Program-made: the position numbers and the translations under genes
The notes under the pieces: model-generated
Databases searched by the model: none
Told to the model about the DNA's origin: nothing
The model's input: the letters and a program-made list of their open reading frames with translations, nothing else
Assembly: GCA_964522105.1 (NCBI GenBank)
Contig: CAZFVA010000008.1
Location: forward strand, 51,814-115,813
Direction of reading: 5' to 3'
DNA length: 64,000 nt
Source: JAGOFO01 sp964522105
GTDB lineage: Bacteria > Myxococcota_A > UBA9042 > DTJE01
In this document: positions 17,882-26,194 of the stretch, in pieces
How positions within the stretch are numbered: the first letter of the stretch is position 1
Layout of the letters: each line of letters opens with the position of its first letter

Positions 17882-19414
17882 ATGGCACACTGGCTGTTCA
17901 CCCGGAAACCGTTGTCACTGCTGATGGAAGAGATGGCCGGTGAAAACCGGCTGCGACGGATACTTGGACCTGTGGCGCTGTCCAGCCTGGGCGTCGGGGC
18001 CATCATCGGAACCGGCATCTTCGTTCTGACAGGCATCGCTGCCCACGACAAGGCCGGACCCGCACTGATGCTGTCGCTCAGCCTGTCCGGCATAACGTGC
18101 ATCTTCGCCGCCCTCTGCTACGCCGAGTTCGCGTCGATGGTCCCGATCGCCGGGTCGGCATACACATACGCGTACGCCACGCTTGGCGAACTTTTCGCGT
18201 GGGTCATCGGATGGGACCTGATTCTGGAGTACGCGGTCGCCTCGGGAACTGTGGCCCACGGATGGTCTAAATATTTCCAGAATTTAATAGGGATGGCTGA
18301 CATCCACCTTCCAAAGGCCATTACGCAGGCACCGTTTGACTACGATCCCGGTGTCGGCCATATGATCGCGACCGGCTCCATCGTGGATCTGCCGGCAGTG
18401 CTGATTGCACTGATAGTTACAGTGATTCTGGTCAAGGGCATCAAAGAGAGCGCCGGTTTCAACGCCGGAATGGTCATCGTCAAACTGTTCATAGTTCTGT
18501 TCGTCATCGTGGTCGGCGCGTTCTACGTAAACCCCGGTAACTGGATACCTTTTGCGCCCTTTGGACTTGGCGGGCTGAGCCTTTTCGGGCACACGATTGC
18601 AGGTCAGACGGGCGCAGGTGGCGAACCTCTTGGAATGATGGCCGGCGCTGCAATGATCTTTTTCGCATACATCGGATTTGATTCAGTATCAACGCATTCG
18701 GAAGAGGCTAAAAACCCGGCTCGCGACGTCCCGATCGGCATCATCGCGTCGCTGCTTATCAGCACGATTCTGTACATCGCGGTGGCCGCCGTGCTGACAG
18801 GCATGGTGCCGTACGGCGAAATTGACATCGACGCACCGGTTTCGGCAGCTTTCGCCAGCGTCGGACTGCCATGGGCGCAGTTGCTGGTCGCGATCGGCGC
18901 CTTGACCGGAATCACGTCTGTCCTGCTGGTAATGATGCTCAGCCAGCCACGCGTTTTTCTGGCGATGGCCCGCGACGGTCTTGTGCCGCGCAGCTTCTTC
19001 GGCGCCGTTCACGAGCGCTTCAGAACCCCTTGGAAATCCACGATTCTGGTCGGACTTTTCGTCGCGGCCACAGGTGGTTTCATCCCGCTGCGCGTGCTGG
19101 CCGAGCTGGTCAACATCGGAACACTGCTGGCCTTCGTGCTTGTGTGCGTAGCAGTTCTGGTGATGCGCCACACGCATCCGAAGGCGAAGCGCCCTTTCCG
19201 TGTACCTTTCTCGCCCATTACACCGATCCTGGGGATTGTGCTGTGTCTGATCCTGATGTTTTCACTGCCGGTGGAAAACTGGCTTCGACTTGGCGTCTGG
19301 CTTGCCATCGGTCTGGTAATCTATTTCGCGTATGGCCGCCGCCACAGCATCATGGCTGAGCGCCGCCGCGCCGGGATCGTCGAAAAGGACCACCTGGCCG
19401 GCCCTGATGCGTAA
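17882..19414 (+). CDS. APC-superfamily amino-acid permease
   Basis: 510 residues with about 12-14 membrane segments. The N-terminal 'LSSLGVGAIIGTGIFVLTG' is the substrate-binding GxG unwound helix 1 of the APC fold; 'CYAEFASMVPIAGSAYTYAY' (helix 3) and 'FFAYIGFDSVSTHSEEAKNPARDVPIGI' (helix 6) match the cationic amino-acid transporter (CAT/YfnA-like) branch. Inner-membrane import of amino acids by proton symport is the likely role; the exact substrate is unknown. GAGAGGGG precedes the ATG. Single-gene transcription unit with its own promoter. Confidence 0.92.
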   Translation: MAHWLFTRKPLSLLMEEMAGENRLRRILGPVALSSLGVGAIIGTGIFVLTGIAAHDKAGPALMLSLSLSGITCIFAALCYAEFASMVPIAGSAYTYAYATLGELFAWVIGWDLILEYAVASGTVAHGWSKYFQNLIGMADIHLPKAITQAPFDYDPGVGHMIATGSIVDLPAVLIALIVTVILVKGIKESAGFNAGMVIVKLFIVLFVIVVGAFYVNPGNWIPFAPFGLGGLSLFGHTIAGQTGAGGEPLGMMAGAAMIFFAYIGFDSVSTHSEEAKNPARDVPIGIIASLLISTILYIAVAAVLTGMVPYGEIDIDAPVSAAFASVGLPWAQLLVAIGALTGITSVLLVMMLSQPRVFLAMARDGLVPRSFFGAVHERFRTPWKSTILVGLFVAATGGFIPLRVLAELVNIGTLLAFVLVCVAVLVMRHTHPKAKRPFRVPFSPITPILGIVLCLILMFSLPVENWLRLGVWLAIGLVIYFAYGRRHSIMAERRRAGIVEKDHLAGPDA

Positions 19415-19424
19415 TCACCATGTC

Positions 19425-19453
19425 TTGACTGACAGCCCGGTGCCGTTGATACT
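19425..19453 (+). promoter_or_regulatory. Putative promoter for the 577-residue lipoprotein gene
   Basis: TTGACT (19425-19430), 17-nt spacer, GATACT (19448-19453). It shares the context CTTGACTGAC and TGATACTTGnCG with the promoter at 17825. Confidence 0.6.
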
Positions 19454-19516
19454 TGCCGGGTTGAAGTAAATCGTGAATGGAAGTTCCCGGACACGCTTGA
19501 ATTTTGGAGGTCACCC

Positions 19517-21250
19517 ATGTCCCGTTTCCCGATGCTGCCGATTCTGCTGGGGGTCATTCTGGCCCTTGGATGTTCTGAAAGCGTAACGCCCGGTACCGAT
19601 CTCGGTCAGGACACATCAGTCACTGACATTGCGGTCACGGATATTCCGGTGGCGCAGGACGTCGTCGCGGACAGCCGTGACACCGTCCAGACCGACGTGG
19701 AGCCTGAGGTCATCGCAGACGTAACGGTTGACGTGGACCTGGATGTAATTACCGACGTTCCGTCAGACGTAGTCGTCATCCCGGACGTGGCCCCCGGCAC
19801 GTTCCCGGCGCGCGAACTGCCATTCGCATACGCCCGTCCGGCTGAAGGCGACCCGATTTCCGAAGCTGACGTAACCGCCTTCACAAAGAAAGTCACCGGC
19901 CTGTGGAAAAAGACGGGCTGGGCCCGCTGGATTCTGCGCACCAGCACCGGCGTTGACCAGTCAACGGGCAAGGACGACTACCTGGCCTGGCACAATGACA
20001 TCGCGGCGGCAAAGGCTGATGGCGTCGTCACATTCAGTCACATGGGCGGCGAACACAACATGTGGATCCCGGGATCAAAGGTCCTGTCCGAGGCAATCGG
20101 CGGTTACCTGCTGACCGGCGACTGGGAATTTGCCAAAATGACCGAACAGTACTGCAAAGGACTGTCAGCGGTAATCAAGGGCTTCGTCTGGGATGAAGAA
20201 GACACAAACACATTCCTGATGGCCCGCGCAATCTTCCCGATGGACCAGTCCTTCACGCTTGATGAAACGAACTGGCAGGACGACGGCCGCAAGAAGGACG
20301 TCATCTTCAGCACCATGTACAAAATCGAAGACGGCTGGAACGCCCACACATTCCCGTGGCCGAACAACCCGACGTGGGGCGCCGAGTACGTCACCAACAT
20401 GCGCAGCAAAGACGACGTACGCAGCATCGTCCGCACGACGATGTTCCTGCCTTACGTTCTGGAAGATGCGCCGGACGAATGGGTCAAATCGGCTTGCCAG
20501 GAAACGTGGGACCTGATGAAAGGCTTCAACAAGGACATCGTTGACAGCGGATACAACATCCGGACCAAGGACAACACCGGCGCGGCGTACATCATCCCGT
20601 GTGAAGACCAGGATCTGGGCAGCTACATGTGCTACATCGGAATGGACCCGACGAACGAGTGCTGCCAGCGCATTTCATCTGATTTGATTGCCTACGGCGA
20701 ACAACTGACAGAAGAATGCGGTAACTGCACCGGCAGCGTTTATGACGCCTACGCCAGCGTGGTCCACTTCTACAACATCCCGATAATCTGGGACTATCAT
20801 ATGGCGGCAGTCGGCAACGCCCTGGTAAACCTTCAGGCAAAGCTTGCATACAAGCTGCTTGGCGGCCTGGACGATCGCATCGACAGTTACATGCACCCGA
20901 CCGAAGACGAACCTGGCCACACGGACAGTGCCTGGAACAAGGAACTGGCGGTCCTGCTGGTCCAGACGGCCTCCGTCGGCCTGCCGCTTACATGGTTCGA
21001 GGCGACTCACATTCACAAACAGTGGACTCAGGCTGTCACCGACTATGAAAACTGGCCGAACTGGGATCTGTGGGCTGAAACAGTGGCCGATGGCCCGGTC
21101 CAGGTCCGTCCCGGCGCGACCGACGGCGGCATCGACATCGAAGCCATCACAATGTTCCTGGAATACTGCAATTCACCTTTCAAGAATCCGGCAGGCGTCA
21201 AATTCATCGACTGCGACATCGTGAAAGACCCGACCAAGTGGGGCGAGTAG
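19517..21250 (+). CDS. Secreted lipoprotein with Asp/Val-rich spacer, unknown globular domain
   Basis: 577 residues. Signal peptide with lipobox 'ILALGC' (Cys19). Residues ~30-95 are a low-complexity spacer of repeating Asp-Val/Thr pairs (VTDIAVTDIPV, DVDLDVITDVPSDV), a surface-lipoprotein hallmark in Myxococcota-like bacteria. The ~480-residue globular part is rich in Trp, Tyr and His and has paired cysteines (TECCQR, EECGNC). I do not recognise the family; its helical character could suit an alpha/alpha-toroid enzyme, but no motif proves this. GGAGG precedes the ATG. The last 42 bases are repeated exactly at 24137-24178. Confidence 0.85.
   Translation: MSRFPMLPILLGVILALGCSESVTPGTDLGQDTSVTDIAVTDIPVAQDVVADSRDTVQTDVEPEVIADVTVDVDLDVITDVPSDVVVIPDVAPGTFPARELPFAYARPAEGDPISEADVTAFTKKVTGLWKKTGWARWILRTSTGVDQSTGKDDYLAWHNDIAAAKADGVVTFSHMGGEHNMWIPGSKVLSEAIGGYLLTGDWEFAKMTEQYCKGLSAVIKGFVWDEEDTNTFLMARAIFPMDQSFTLDETNWQDDGRKKDVIFSTMYKIEDGWNAHTFPWPNNPTWGAEYVTNMRSKDDVRSIVRTTMFLPYVLEDAPDEWVKSACQETWDLMKGFNKDIVDSGYNIRTKDNTGAAYIIPCEDQDLGSYMCYIGMDPTNECCQRISSDLIAYGEQLTEECGNCTGSVYDAYASVVHFYNIPIIWDYHMAAVGNALVNLQAKLAYKLLGGLDDRIDSYMHPTEDEPGHTDSAWNKELAVLLVQTASVGLPLTWFEATHIHKQWTQAVTDYENWPNWDLWAETVADGPVQVRPGATDGGIDIEAITMFLEYCNSPFKNPAGVKFIDCDIVKDPTKWGE
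21208..21249 (+). repeat. 42-bp direct repeat, left copy (3' end of lipoprotein gene)
   Basis: The last 42 bases of the 577-residue lipoprotein gene, up to the second base of its stop codon, recur without a mismatch at 24137-24178 in the same orientation. Homology stops sharply at both ends. The two copies bracket the lipase and ceramidase-like genes. Confidence 0.9.
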
Positions 21251-21272
21251 ACAATCGCCCGTACGGTCAATC

Positions 21273-22700
21273 TTACAATGCCGGGGCTTCGTCACATCGA
21301 CCGTCAGGAGTTATTACACAGCAGTCGGCATTACGCCGGCGGCAAAGGCGATCTTCAGGAATCGGCTCACGGGCCAGCCTGGCTCTGGCCCATTCAATCT
21401 GTTCCATCAGCGACCAGAGACCGCCATCCGCGTGCCCGGCGTTCTTGCACGAGAGATAGTCAAGCTGGTATCCCTGATCACAGAGCCGATCAAAGTCCTG
21501 TTCCTGAAGAGGCGTGTTGATCATTTCGTCCAGCTCGGAATACACCATGAACGTCGGAATATGGCGGCGCGGTTTGACCGGTGAAGTCGCCACAGTGTTG
21601 ACCCTCAGATAGCAGTCCCACGGCGGCAGTTCTTCCCATTTGTCGGCCATTACTTTTTCAATGAATTCGGGCTGATAGAACGTCTCCAGGGGAAGCGTCT
21701 CAAGCTGTTCAACAGGCACCACGTCACCTGCCGAGCACTCGTCCTGCGGAAAGACGTAGTTGAAGGCATTAGTCGCAAGGTTATAAGGCTCCACGTCGGT
21801 CAATTCGGAGTGAAGGTCTTCCGGCATGCCGTACCAGGCTCGTTGCGCCGTCAAAAAGGCGGCGAAGCTTATGGTCGTCGGACCAGGATCTGTAAACGCC
21901 AGTGCGCCCAGCGGCCGCAAAGACGATGGGGGAAGGGACGCCAGGACGGCGACTGGCTCGAATTCTGGAGCGTAATATGGTCCGTACAGTTCGGTCATCA
22001 ACGCGGCATGGCCTCCCTGCGACCCTCCCCAGATCAGCAGATCGTCCGTTATCTTCACCCTTTCCTGCAGTTCCGGCAGAGCCAGCAGTTCCCTGCCTGC
22101 CCGCACTGCGTCCCACGAACCGATCGCTGTCTGTTCCGCCACAAGATACCCGTGCGTCACCGTCGATGGCGCTCCGGAACCGTTCATCCCAATATAGTCG
22201 GGTGCGATTGTTACAAACCCCTCGGCAGCAAAGATACCGGCATGGAACGGTCCAAGAATCCCGCGGCTCGGCGCGCAGGGATCCGAAAATCCTGTCGTTC
22301 CATGCATGAATACCACCAGCGGATATTCCAGGCCTTCCTGCTGCACGAAGTCCGGGATACCCAGAATGGCCGTGGCCTCGACAAGTTGCCCGCGATCCTG
22401 CGTCGTGTACCTGAAACTGTATGTCCGGCAGCCGTTCTGAACAGGTGCCAACTTACCCAGATCATACAGTGGCAACAGGCCGTTAATGGTTTCAGGGTCG
22501 ATATTGAAAGTCGGCAGTTCTTCCCACGACACCAGCTTACCGACCTGCTCGCGGGGAACCAGTTCGTACGGAGTCATCCCGCACAGAGCTACCGGCATGA
22601 CGGCAGGCCCCAACTCATCTTCACCGCAGGCAGTCACCAGACTCAGACAGCACGAAACCGCCAGAGGCACCAGCGCCTTCACCAGGATTGCGAATCTCAT
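21273..22700 (-). CDS. Secreted lipase/esterase lipoprotein (alpha/beta hydrolase)
   Basis: 475 residues from the ATG at 22700, next to GGGGGAAG; a GTG at 22739 gives a longer frame but breaks the signal peptide. Lipobox 'SLVTAC'. An alpha/beta-hydrolase with oxyanion region 'VVFMHGTTGF', nucleophile elbow 'WGGSQGGHAAL', likely acid 'VYSELDEMINTP' and likely His 'CKNAGHADGG', in the order of secretory (LIP-type) lipases. It should hydrolyse ester bonds at or outside the cell surface. Eight or more cysteines suggest disulphides. It is divergent from the ceramidase-like gene, and both lie between the 42-bp repeats. Confidence 0.88.
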   Translation of the reverse strand: MRFAILVKALVPLAVSCCLSLVTACGEDELGPAVMPVALCGMTPYELVPREQVGKLVSWEELPTFNIDPETINGLLPLYDLGKLAPVQNGCRTYSFRYTTQDRGQLVEATAILGIPDFVQQEGLEYPLVVFMHGTTGFSDPCAPSRGILGPFHAGIFAAEGFVTIAPDYIGMNGSGAPSTVTHGYLVAEQTAIGSWDAVRAGRELLALPELQERVKITDDLLIWGGSQGGHAALMTELYGPYYAPEFEPVAVLASLPPSSLRPLGALAFTDPGPTTISFAAFLTAQRAWYGMPEDLHSELTDVEPYNLATNAFNYVFPQDECSAGDVVPVEQLETLPLETFYQPEFIEKVMADKWEELPPWDCYLRVNTVATSPVKPRRHIPTFMVYSELDEMINTPLQEQDFDRLCDQGYQLDYLSCKNAGHADGGLWSLMEQIEWARARLAREPIPEDRLCRRRNADCCVITPDGRCDEAPAL

Positions 22701-22747
22701 TACTTCCCCCGGATAATATGTAAATGCTTTTGACCGCACGTGACGAC

Positions 22748-22757
22748 GACCATGGTC
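22748..22757. promoter_or_regulatory. Palindrome in the lipase/ceramidase divergent region
   Basis: GACCATGGTC is a perfect 10-bp palindrome near the middle of the 137-nt region between the two divergent starts. It could be an operator for both genes, but a 10-bp palindrome alone is weak evidence. Confidence 0.25.
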
Positions 22758-22837
22758 AATGTTAGCATAATAAGGCAGTAACTGTCACAATATCACGGCC
22801 ACTTGCGGAGCTACCCATCAGGACGGGAGGTAAAACG

Positions 22838-24109
22838 ATGAAAGCCGGTTTCGCCACAATATCGATTCTGCCACCGCGCGCATCCCTGGGAGGTGTGGCC
22901 GACGATCGCATGCCGCGCTGGTACACTTCGGTGCTGGACCAGCCACGCGCGCGGGCAATCGCCCTCGAGGACATCTCGACAAGTGTGGTACTGATTTCTG
23001 CCAACCTTCTGGATTTTCCCGCGCCACTTACCGACGCGGTCCGCGCCCGGTTCAGGTCTCGAGTCCCAGGTGACGTCGAACTGATCCTGCACGGCGACCA
23101 CACGCACAGCGGGCCTGGAAATTTCTGGCCACATCTGCTGGCCCCGAAGTTTCTGGGTCCTTACATGCCTGAAAACCTGAACTTCCTGGCAGACGCCCTG
23201 GCCGAGGTTGCCGGGCTGGCGTGGGAATCGCGAAAGGATGCCTCGGTCAGGTGGGCACGAGCAGTGGTCGATGGCCTGCAGGTTAACCGCAGGCGGCCCG
23301 ATGGTCCGACCGATCCGCAGCTTCGCGTATTGACTTTCCACGACGAAAACGAAGCAGCAATGGGCGCTGTCGTTCATTTTACAGCCCACCCCAGAATCGT
23401 TGCCGAAAGCTGCGACCAGTTCTGGGCCGCATCCGGGGACTGGCCCGGAGCAGTCTCGACAGCCCTGGAAAAAGAGTTCCCCTGCGTGGCCGTCCTGAAC
23501 GGGGCGTTAGGCGGAATTGACCCGATAATGCCACCGCAGCCTTACCAGGCCGGACCTGCCCTGACTGCCTTCGTCGATCCACTGGTAGCCGCCGTCAGAT
23601 CTGCCATTGAAGGCGCCGCACCTGCAAAGCCATTCGTGTCTTTCCACCGTTCCGAGGCGGTATTTGATCGATTCAGGGCCGACCCGTGGCCAGACGGCTT
23701 TGCCTGGTGGACGCCACTGACCTGGCCGCTTGTCAGATTCTGGGATTTCGTGGCATCACGCCGCATCCCCAAGCCGCACCGCGTTCCAGTTTCCGCACTG
23801 CGCATCGGTGACATCGCATTTGTCTTCCATCCATCGGACTATGGCGTCGGATGCGGCATTGTCACCCGCGAAAACGGACGGCTGCTGGGATTGGACGCCA
23901 TGGCAGTCTGTCACGCCGACGATTATGCAGGGTATATCCAACCGGCTGACGAGATGGACAAGATCCCCCTGCCCCGGGATCCGTACCGGTTTTTCACAAT
24001 CTATGAAAACCTGATGGGCTTTCACGGCCGTGATGCTGCAAAGATATTCGCCGCCGCAGAAAAGGACGCCCTGTCCCACGTCGCCAAAACCCGGTCCAGA
24101 TTTCCATGA
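22838..24109 (+). CDS. Neutral ceramidase-like hydrolase
   Basis: 423 residues, after a strong GGGAGGT ribosome site. 'HGDHTHSGPGNF' matches the metal-binding and nucleophile region of neutral/alkaline non-lysosomal ceramidases (HTHSGPGG), and 'VHFTAHPRIV' and 'NGALGGIDPI' fit later family motifs. It is much shorter than true ceramidases (~650-750 residues) and lacks their C-terminal Ig-like domain. It also shows no signal peptide, unlike its lipase neighbour, so it may act in the cytoplasm or leave by another route. The substrate could be an N-acyl lipid other than ceramide. Confidence 0.82.
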   Translation: MKAGFATISILPPRASLGGVADDRMPRWYTSVLDQPRARAIALEDISTSVVLISANLLDFPAPLTDAVRARFRSRVPGDVELILHGDHTHSGPGNFWPHLLAPKFLGPYMPENLNFLADALAEVAGLAWESRKDASVRWARAVVDGLQVNRRRPDGPTDPQLRVLTFHDENEAAMGAVVHFTAHPRIVAESCDQFWAASGDWPGAVSTALEKEFPCVAVLNGALGGIDPIMPPQPYQAGPALTAFVDPLVAAVRSAIEGAAPAKPFVSFHRSEAVFDRFRADPWPDGFAWWTPLTWPLVRFWDFVASRRIPKPHRVPVSALRIGDIAFVFHPSDYGVGCGIVTRENGRLLGLDAMAVCHADDYAGYIQPADEMDKIPLPRDPYRFFTIYENLMGFHGRDAAKIFAAAEKDALSHVAKTRSRFP

Positions 24110-24132
24110 ATTGATTGACCCGGGCCCAGGGG

Positions 24133-24801
24133 CTACCGACTGCGACATCGTGAAAGACCCGACCAAGTGGGGCGAGTAACCGGAACGGCATCTGCCTGAC
24201 CAGGCGTATCACCCGGACAGGTCTCGAAATCATCGACCAGCGGGTCAAATGTCCCGTCAAAATTCACCAATCTGCATACGATCGGCAGTGAGCGAACCGG
24301 ATAACAGCCGTCCTGCACCAGCGCATCGTCATTTTCGATCTGCAGACAGTCCGGTGGCTGGCAGGCACGCCATCCGAATCCAAACGACGAGTGATAAAAC
24401 CGGTAGGTCAGACCATCGTATTTCAGTCTTATAGAGTCGTTATGGTGTTGCCCACCCCAGTTGTAGGTGGCGTCCTCGACCACTTCAACAACCCCGTTGA
24501 TGGAGACCCATGCACCCGCAGTTTCATAGTGACAGACCTCTTCCGTACCGCATGAAATCGGGGTTGTCCGGATGTAGAAATATCCGTTGATTTCGCCGTA
24601 GTTGAACGAACATACGAAGTCCGCATCGCTGACCGATTTGTACGGTTCCAGGTCATATTCGCGCAGAGTGCGAATCTGGAATCCAAAACAGGTCTCGAAG
24701 CAATCGGTCACGACAGTTGCGTCATCATCCGGATTCCGGGCGACCGACTCACACCCGCCAGTTACAATAACTAGTAACAAAATGATGATGTTACGCAGCA
24801 T
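24133..24801 (-). CDS. Small cysteine-rich lipoprotein, 3' end inside the direct repeat
   Basis: 222 residues. Hydrophobic leader and lipobox 'IVTGGC' (Cys17). The mature part has about 12 further cysteines, likely disulphide-bonded, and no recognised domain. The last ~15 residues are encoded by the reverse strand of the 42-bp repeat, so the present C-terminus either arose by joining to the repeat or already overlapped the lipoprotein gene before the intervening segment arrived. It starts one base after the stop of the DUF1566 lipoprotein gene (TAAGATG), so the two form an operon. Confidence 0.7.
   Translation of the reverse strand: MLRNIIILLLVIVTGGCESVARNPDDDATVVTDCFETCFGFQIRTLREYDLEPYKSVSDADFVCSFNYGEINGYFYIRTTPISCGTEEVCHYETAGAWVSINGVVEVVEDATYNWGGQHHNDSIRLKYDGLTYRFYHSSFGFGWRACQPPDCLQIENDDALVQDGCYPVRSLPIVCRLVNFDGTFDPLVDDFETCPGDTPGQADAVPVTRPTWSGLSRCRSR
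24137..24178 (+). repeat. 42-bp direct repeat, right copy
   Basis: Exact copy of 21208-21249. It lies between the convergent ceramidase-like and small-lipoprotein genes, and includes a TAA in place of the left copy's TAG. The repeat unit distance is 2,929 bp. Removing the DNA between the copies would leave the left-hand gene intact with the same C-terminus. Confidence 0.9.
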
Positions 24802-24802
24802 C

Positions 24803-25999
24803 TTAATCCTGCCTGTCCGGCTGGAAGGTTTTCACACATCTTACGTTAAAACTGGCTGAAGTCGGGGTTTGGTGCACATGACCGCTGGCCATATGCACTA
24901 TGAAAACTGACGCCGGGGTTGTCATGATCGGGTTGGGTGTAGAAGTCCAGAAATAAAGATTATTTCCGCAGAACTTTCCAAGGTCGTCGCTCCACCTGAC
25001 ACAACCTTCTTCGGCAACCATTACGTCGATTATTGAAACAATTTCAGTAGTTGTAGGAACGCGCCACCCGCTGCCTTTGTCAGCACATGCACTCAGGGCA
25101 CCTTTCCAATCAATATCCAGACCTGAAAAAGTTGATTCCCATGCAATACCGGTCAGCCTGTCAAACACGATCTCCGGGAATTTCAGAAATCGCCCTGGAA
25201 GGCTGGCGCTGGCCGGCTCGGGGGCACGGACGCATCGCACCGGATAGAACGCTTCACGCTCGCAGGCTTCAATGTTTCCGCGACGATGAACTGTACAGAA
25301 GTTCGCCGACATATAGGCCTGTGTGCCTGACCAGTACATCTGGTCTCCGGCACATCCGGTCCCGAAAACAGGATCCCACATACAGTCGTCATTACCGGCA
25401 TCAACAAGAGTAAAGAGTTCAAAAATGTCGGCCATGCGCCAGCCAGCCCCGGGAAGATCAGGCGGATCTGAACAATAGCCGGCGGCAGCCTCAAGGGATA
25501 ACGCCCCTGTTGCTCTGGCGGCCCAGATTAACGATGTTGCCGTATCAAGAACAGTCCCGTCATTATTATCTACAAAGGCGCGTGCACCACCGGCGACATG
25601 GGAATCCTGACCGTACCAGGGCTGGCCGTATTGAATATTGCTGCAGGAAGCCAGATCTTCATCTTTCAGACACTGTTTTGAACCTGTGGGGACTGCCCGG
25701 CAGTGGCAACCGTCTGAAATAGCAAAATTGGACGGGCAGGTGTCAGTCCAACATTCTTCCAGACAGATTCCTTCCTGACATGCGCCGTTGTTACAGGGCG
25801 TACCATCGGGCGCCACTTCCGCCTGACAGTTTGCAAGTTCCGAATTCCAGACAAGAATCTCGCACTCACGGGTTGAAGGCGCGCAGGTCGAAACTGCGTC
25901 TGCCTGGACGTCGTCGATTACTTCCAACGGAAGTTGATTCGACAATCCACAGGCGCTCAAAGTCGCGGCAAGCAGAATTAAGAACACAGTCCACTTCAT
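24803..25999 (-). CDS. Lipoprotein with two DUF1566 (Lcl C-terminal) domains
   Basis: 398 residues. Lipobox 'TLSAC' (Cys17), an Asp/Val-rich spacer, then a cysteine-rich stretch (~40-115; CNNGACQEGIC) like EGF-type disulphide modules. Two DUF1566-like domains follow: the first has 'DTATSLIWAA', 'GWRMADIFELFTLVD' and 'YWSGTQ'; the second has 'DRLTGIAWES', 'GWRVPTTTEIVSIID' and 'YFWTSTP'. The domain is related to formylglycine-generating/lectin-like folds and is found in surface adhesins. A function at the cell surface is likely; the ligand is unknown. Confidence 0.85.
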   Translation of the reverse strand: MKWTVFLILLAATLSACGLSNQLPLEVIDDVQADAVSTCAPSTRECEILVWNSELANCQAEVAPDGTPCNNGACQEGICLEECWTDTCPSNFAISDGCHCRAVPTGSKQCLKDEDLASCSNIQYGQPWYGQDSHVAGGARAFVDNNDGTVLDTATSLIWAARATGALSLEAAAGYCSDPPDLPGAGWRMADIFELFTLVDAGNDDCMWDPVFGTGCAGDQMYWSGTQAYMSANFCTVHRRGNIEACEREAFYPVRCVRAPEPASASLPGRFLKFPEIVFDRLTGIAWESTFSGLDIDWKGALSACADKGSGWRVPTTTEIVSIIDVMVAEEGCVRWSDDLGKFCGNNLYFWTSTPNPIMTTPASVFIVHMASGHVHQTPTSASFNVRCVKTFQPDRQD

Positions 26000-26056
26000 A
26001 CGTATAACCGATTCAAGGAAGTTGATTCGGGCCCCGGAAATCGATCCTTGGCGGTC

Positions 26057-26085
26057 ATATTATCAGTGTAATCAAAGACCTTCAA
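26057..26085 (-). promoter_or_regulatory. Putative promoter for the DUF1566 lipoprotein operon
   Basis: Minus strand: TTGAAG (26085-26080), 17-nt spacer, TAATAT (26062-26057); start of transcription about 50 nt before the ATG. Confidence 0.5.
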
Positions 26086-26194
26086 ACATTAGTCCATCGC
26101 CGGTCTACCGGGTCAGAAAGCTGCTGCGAAACATTAGGAATGAGGTTTGTTTTTCATCCCGGCAACAAGGTCACCATTCCGAAAAAATTGGCGA

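Noticed and set aside
22838..24109. Full neutral ceramidase
   Set aside because: The key HTHSGPG motif is present, but the protein is ~250-300 residues short and lacks the C-terminal domain and a signal peptide, so only 'ceramidase-like' is supported.
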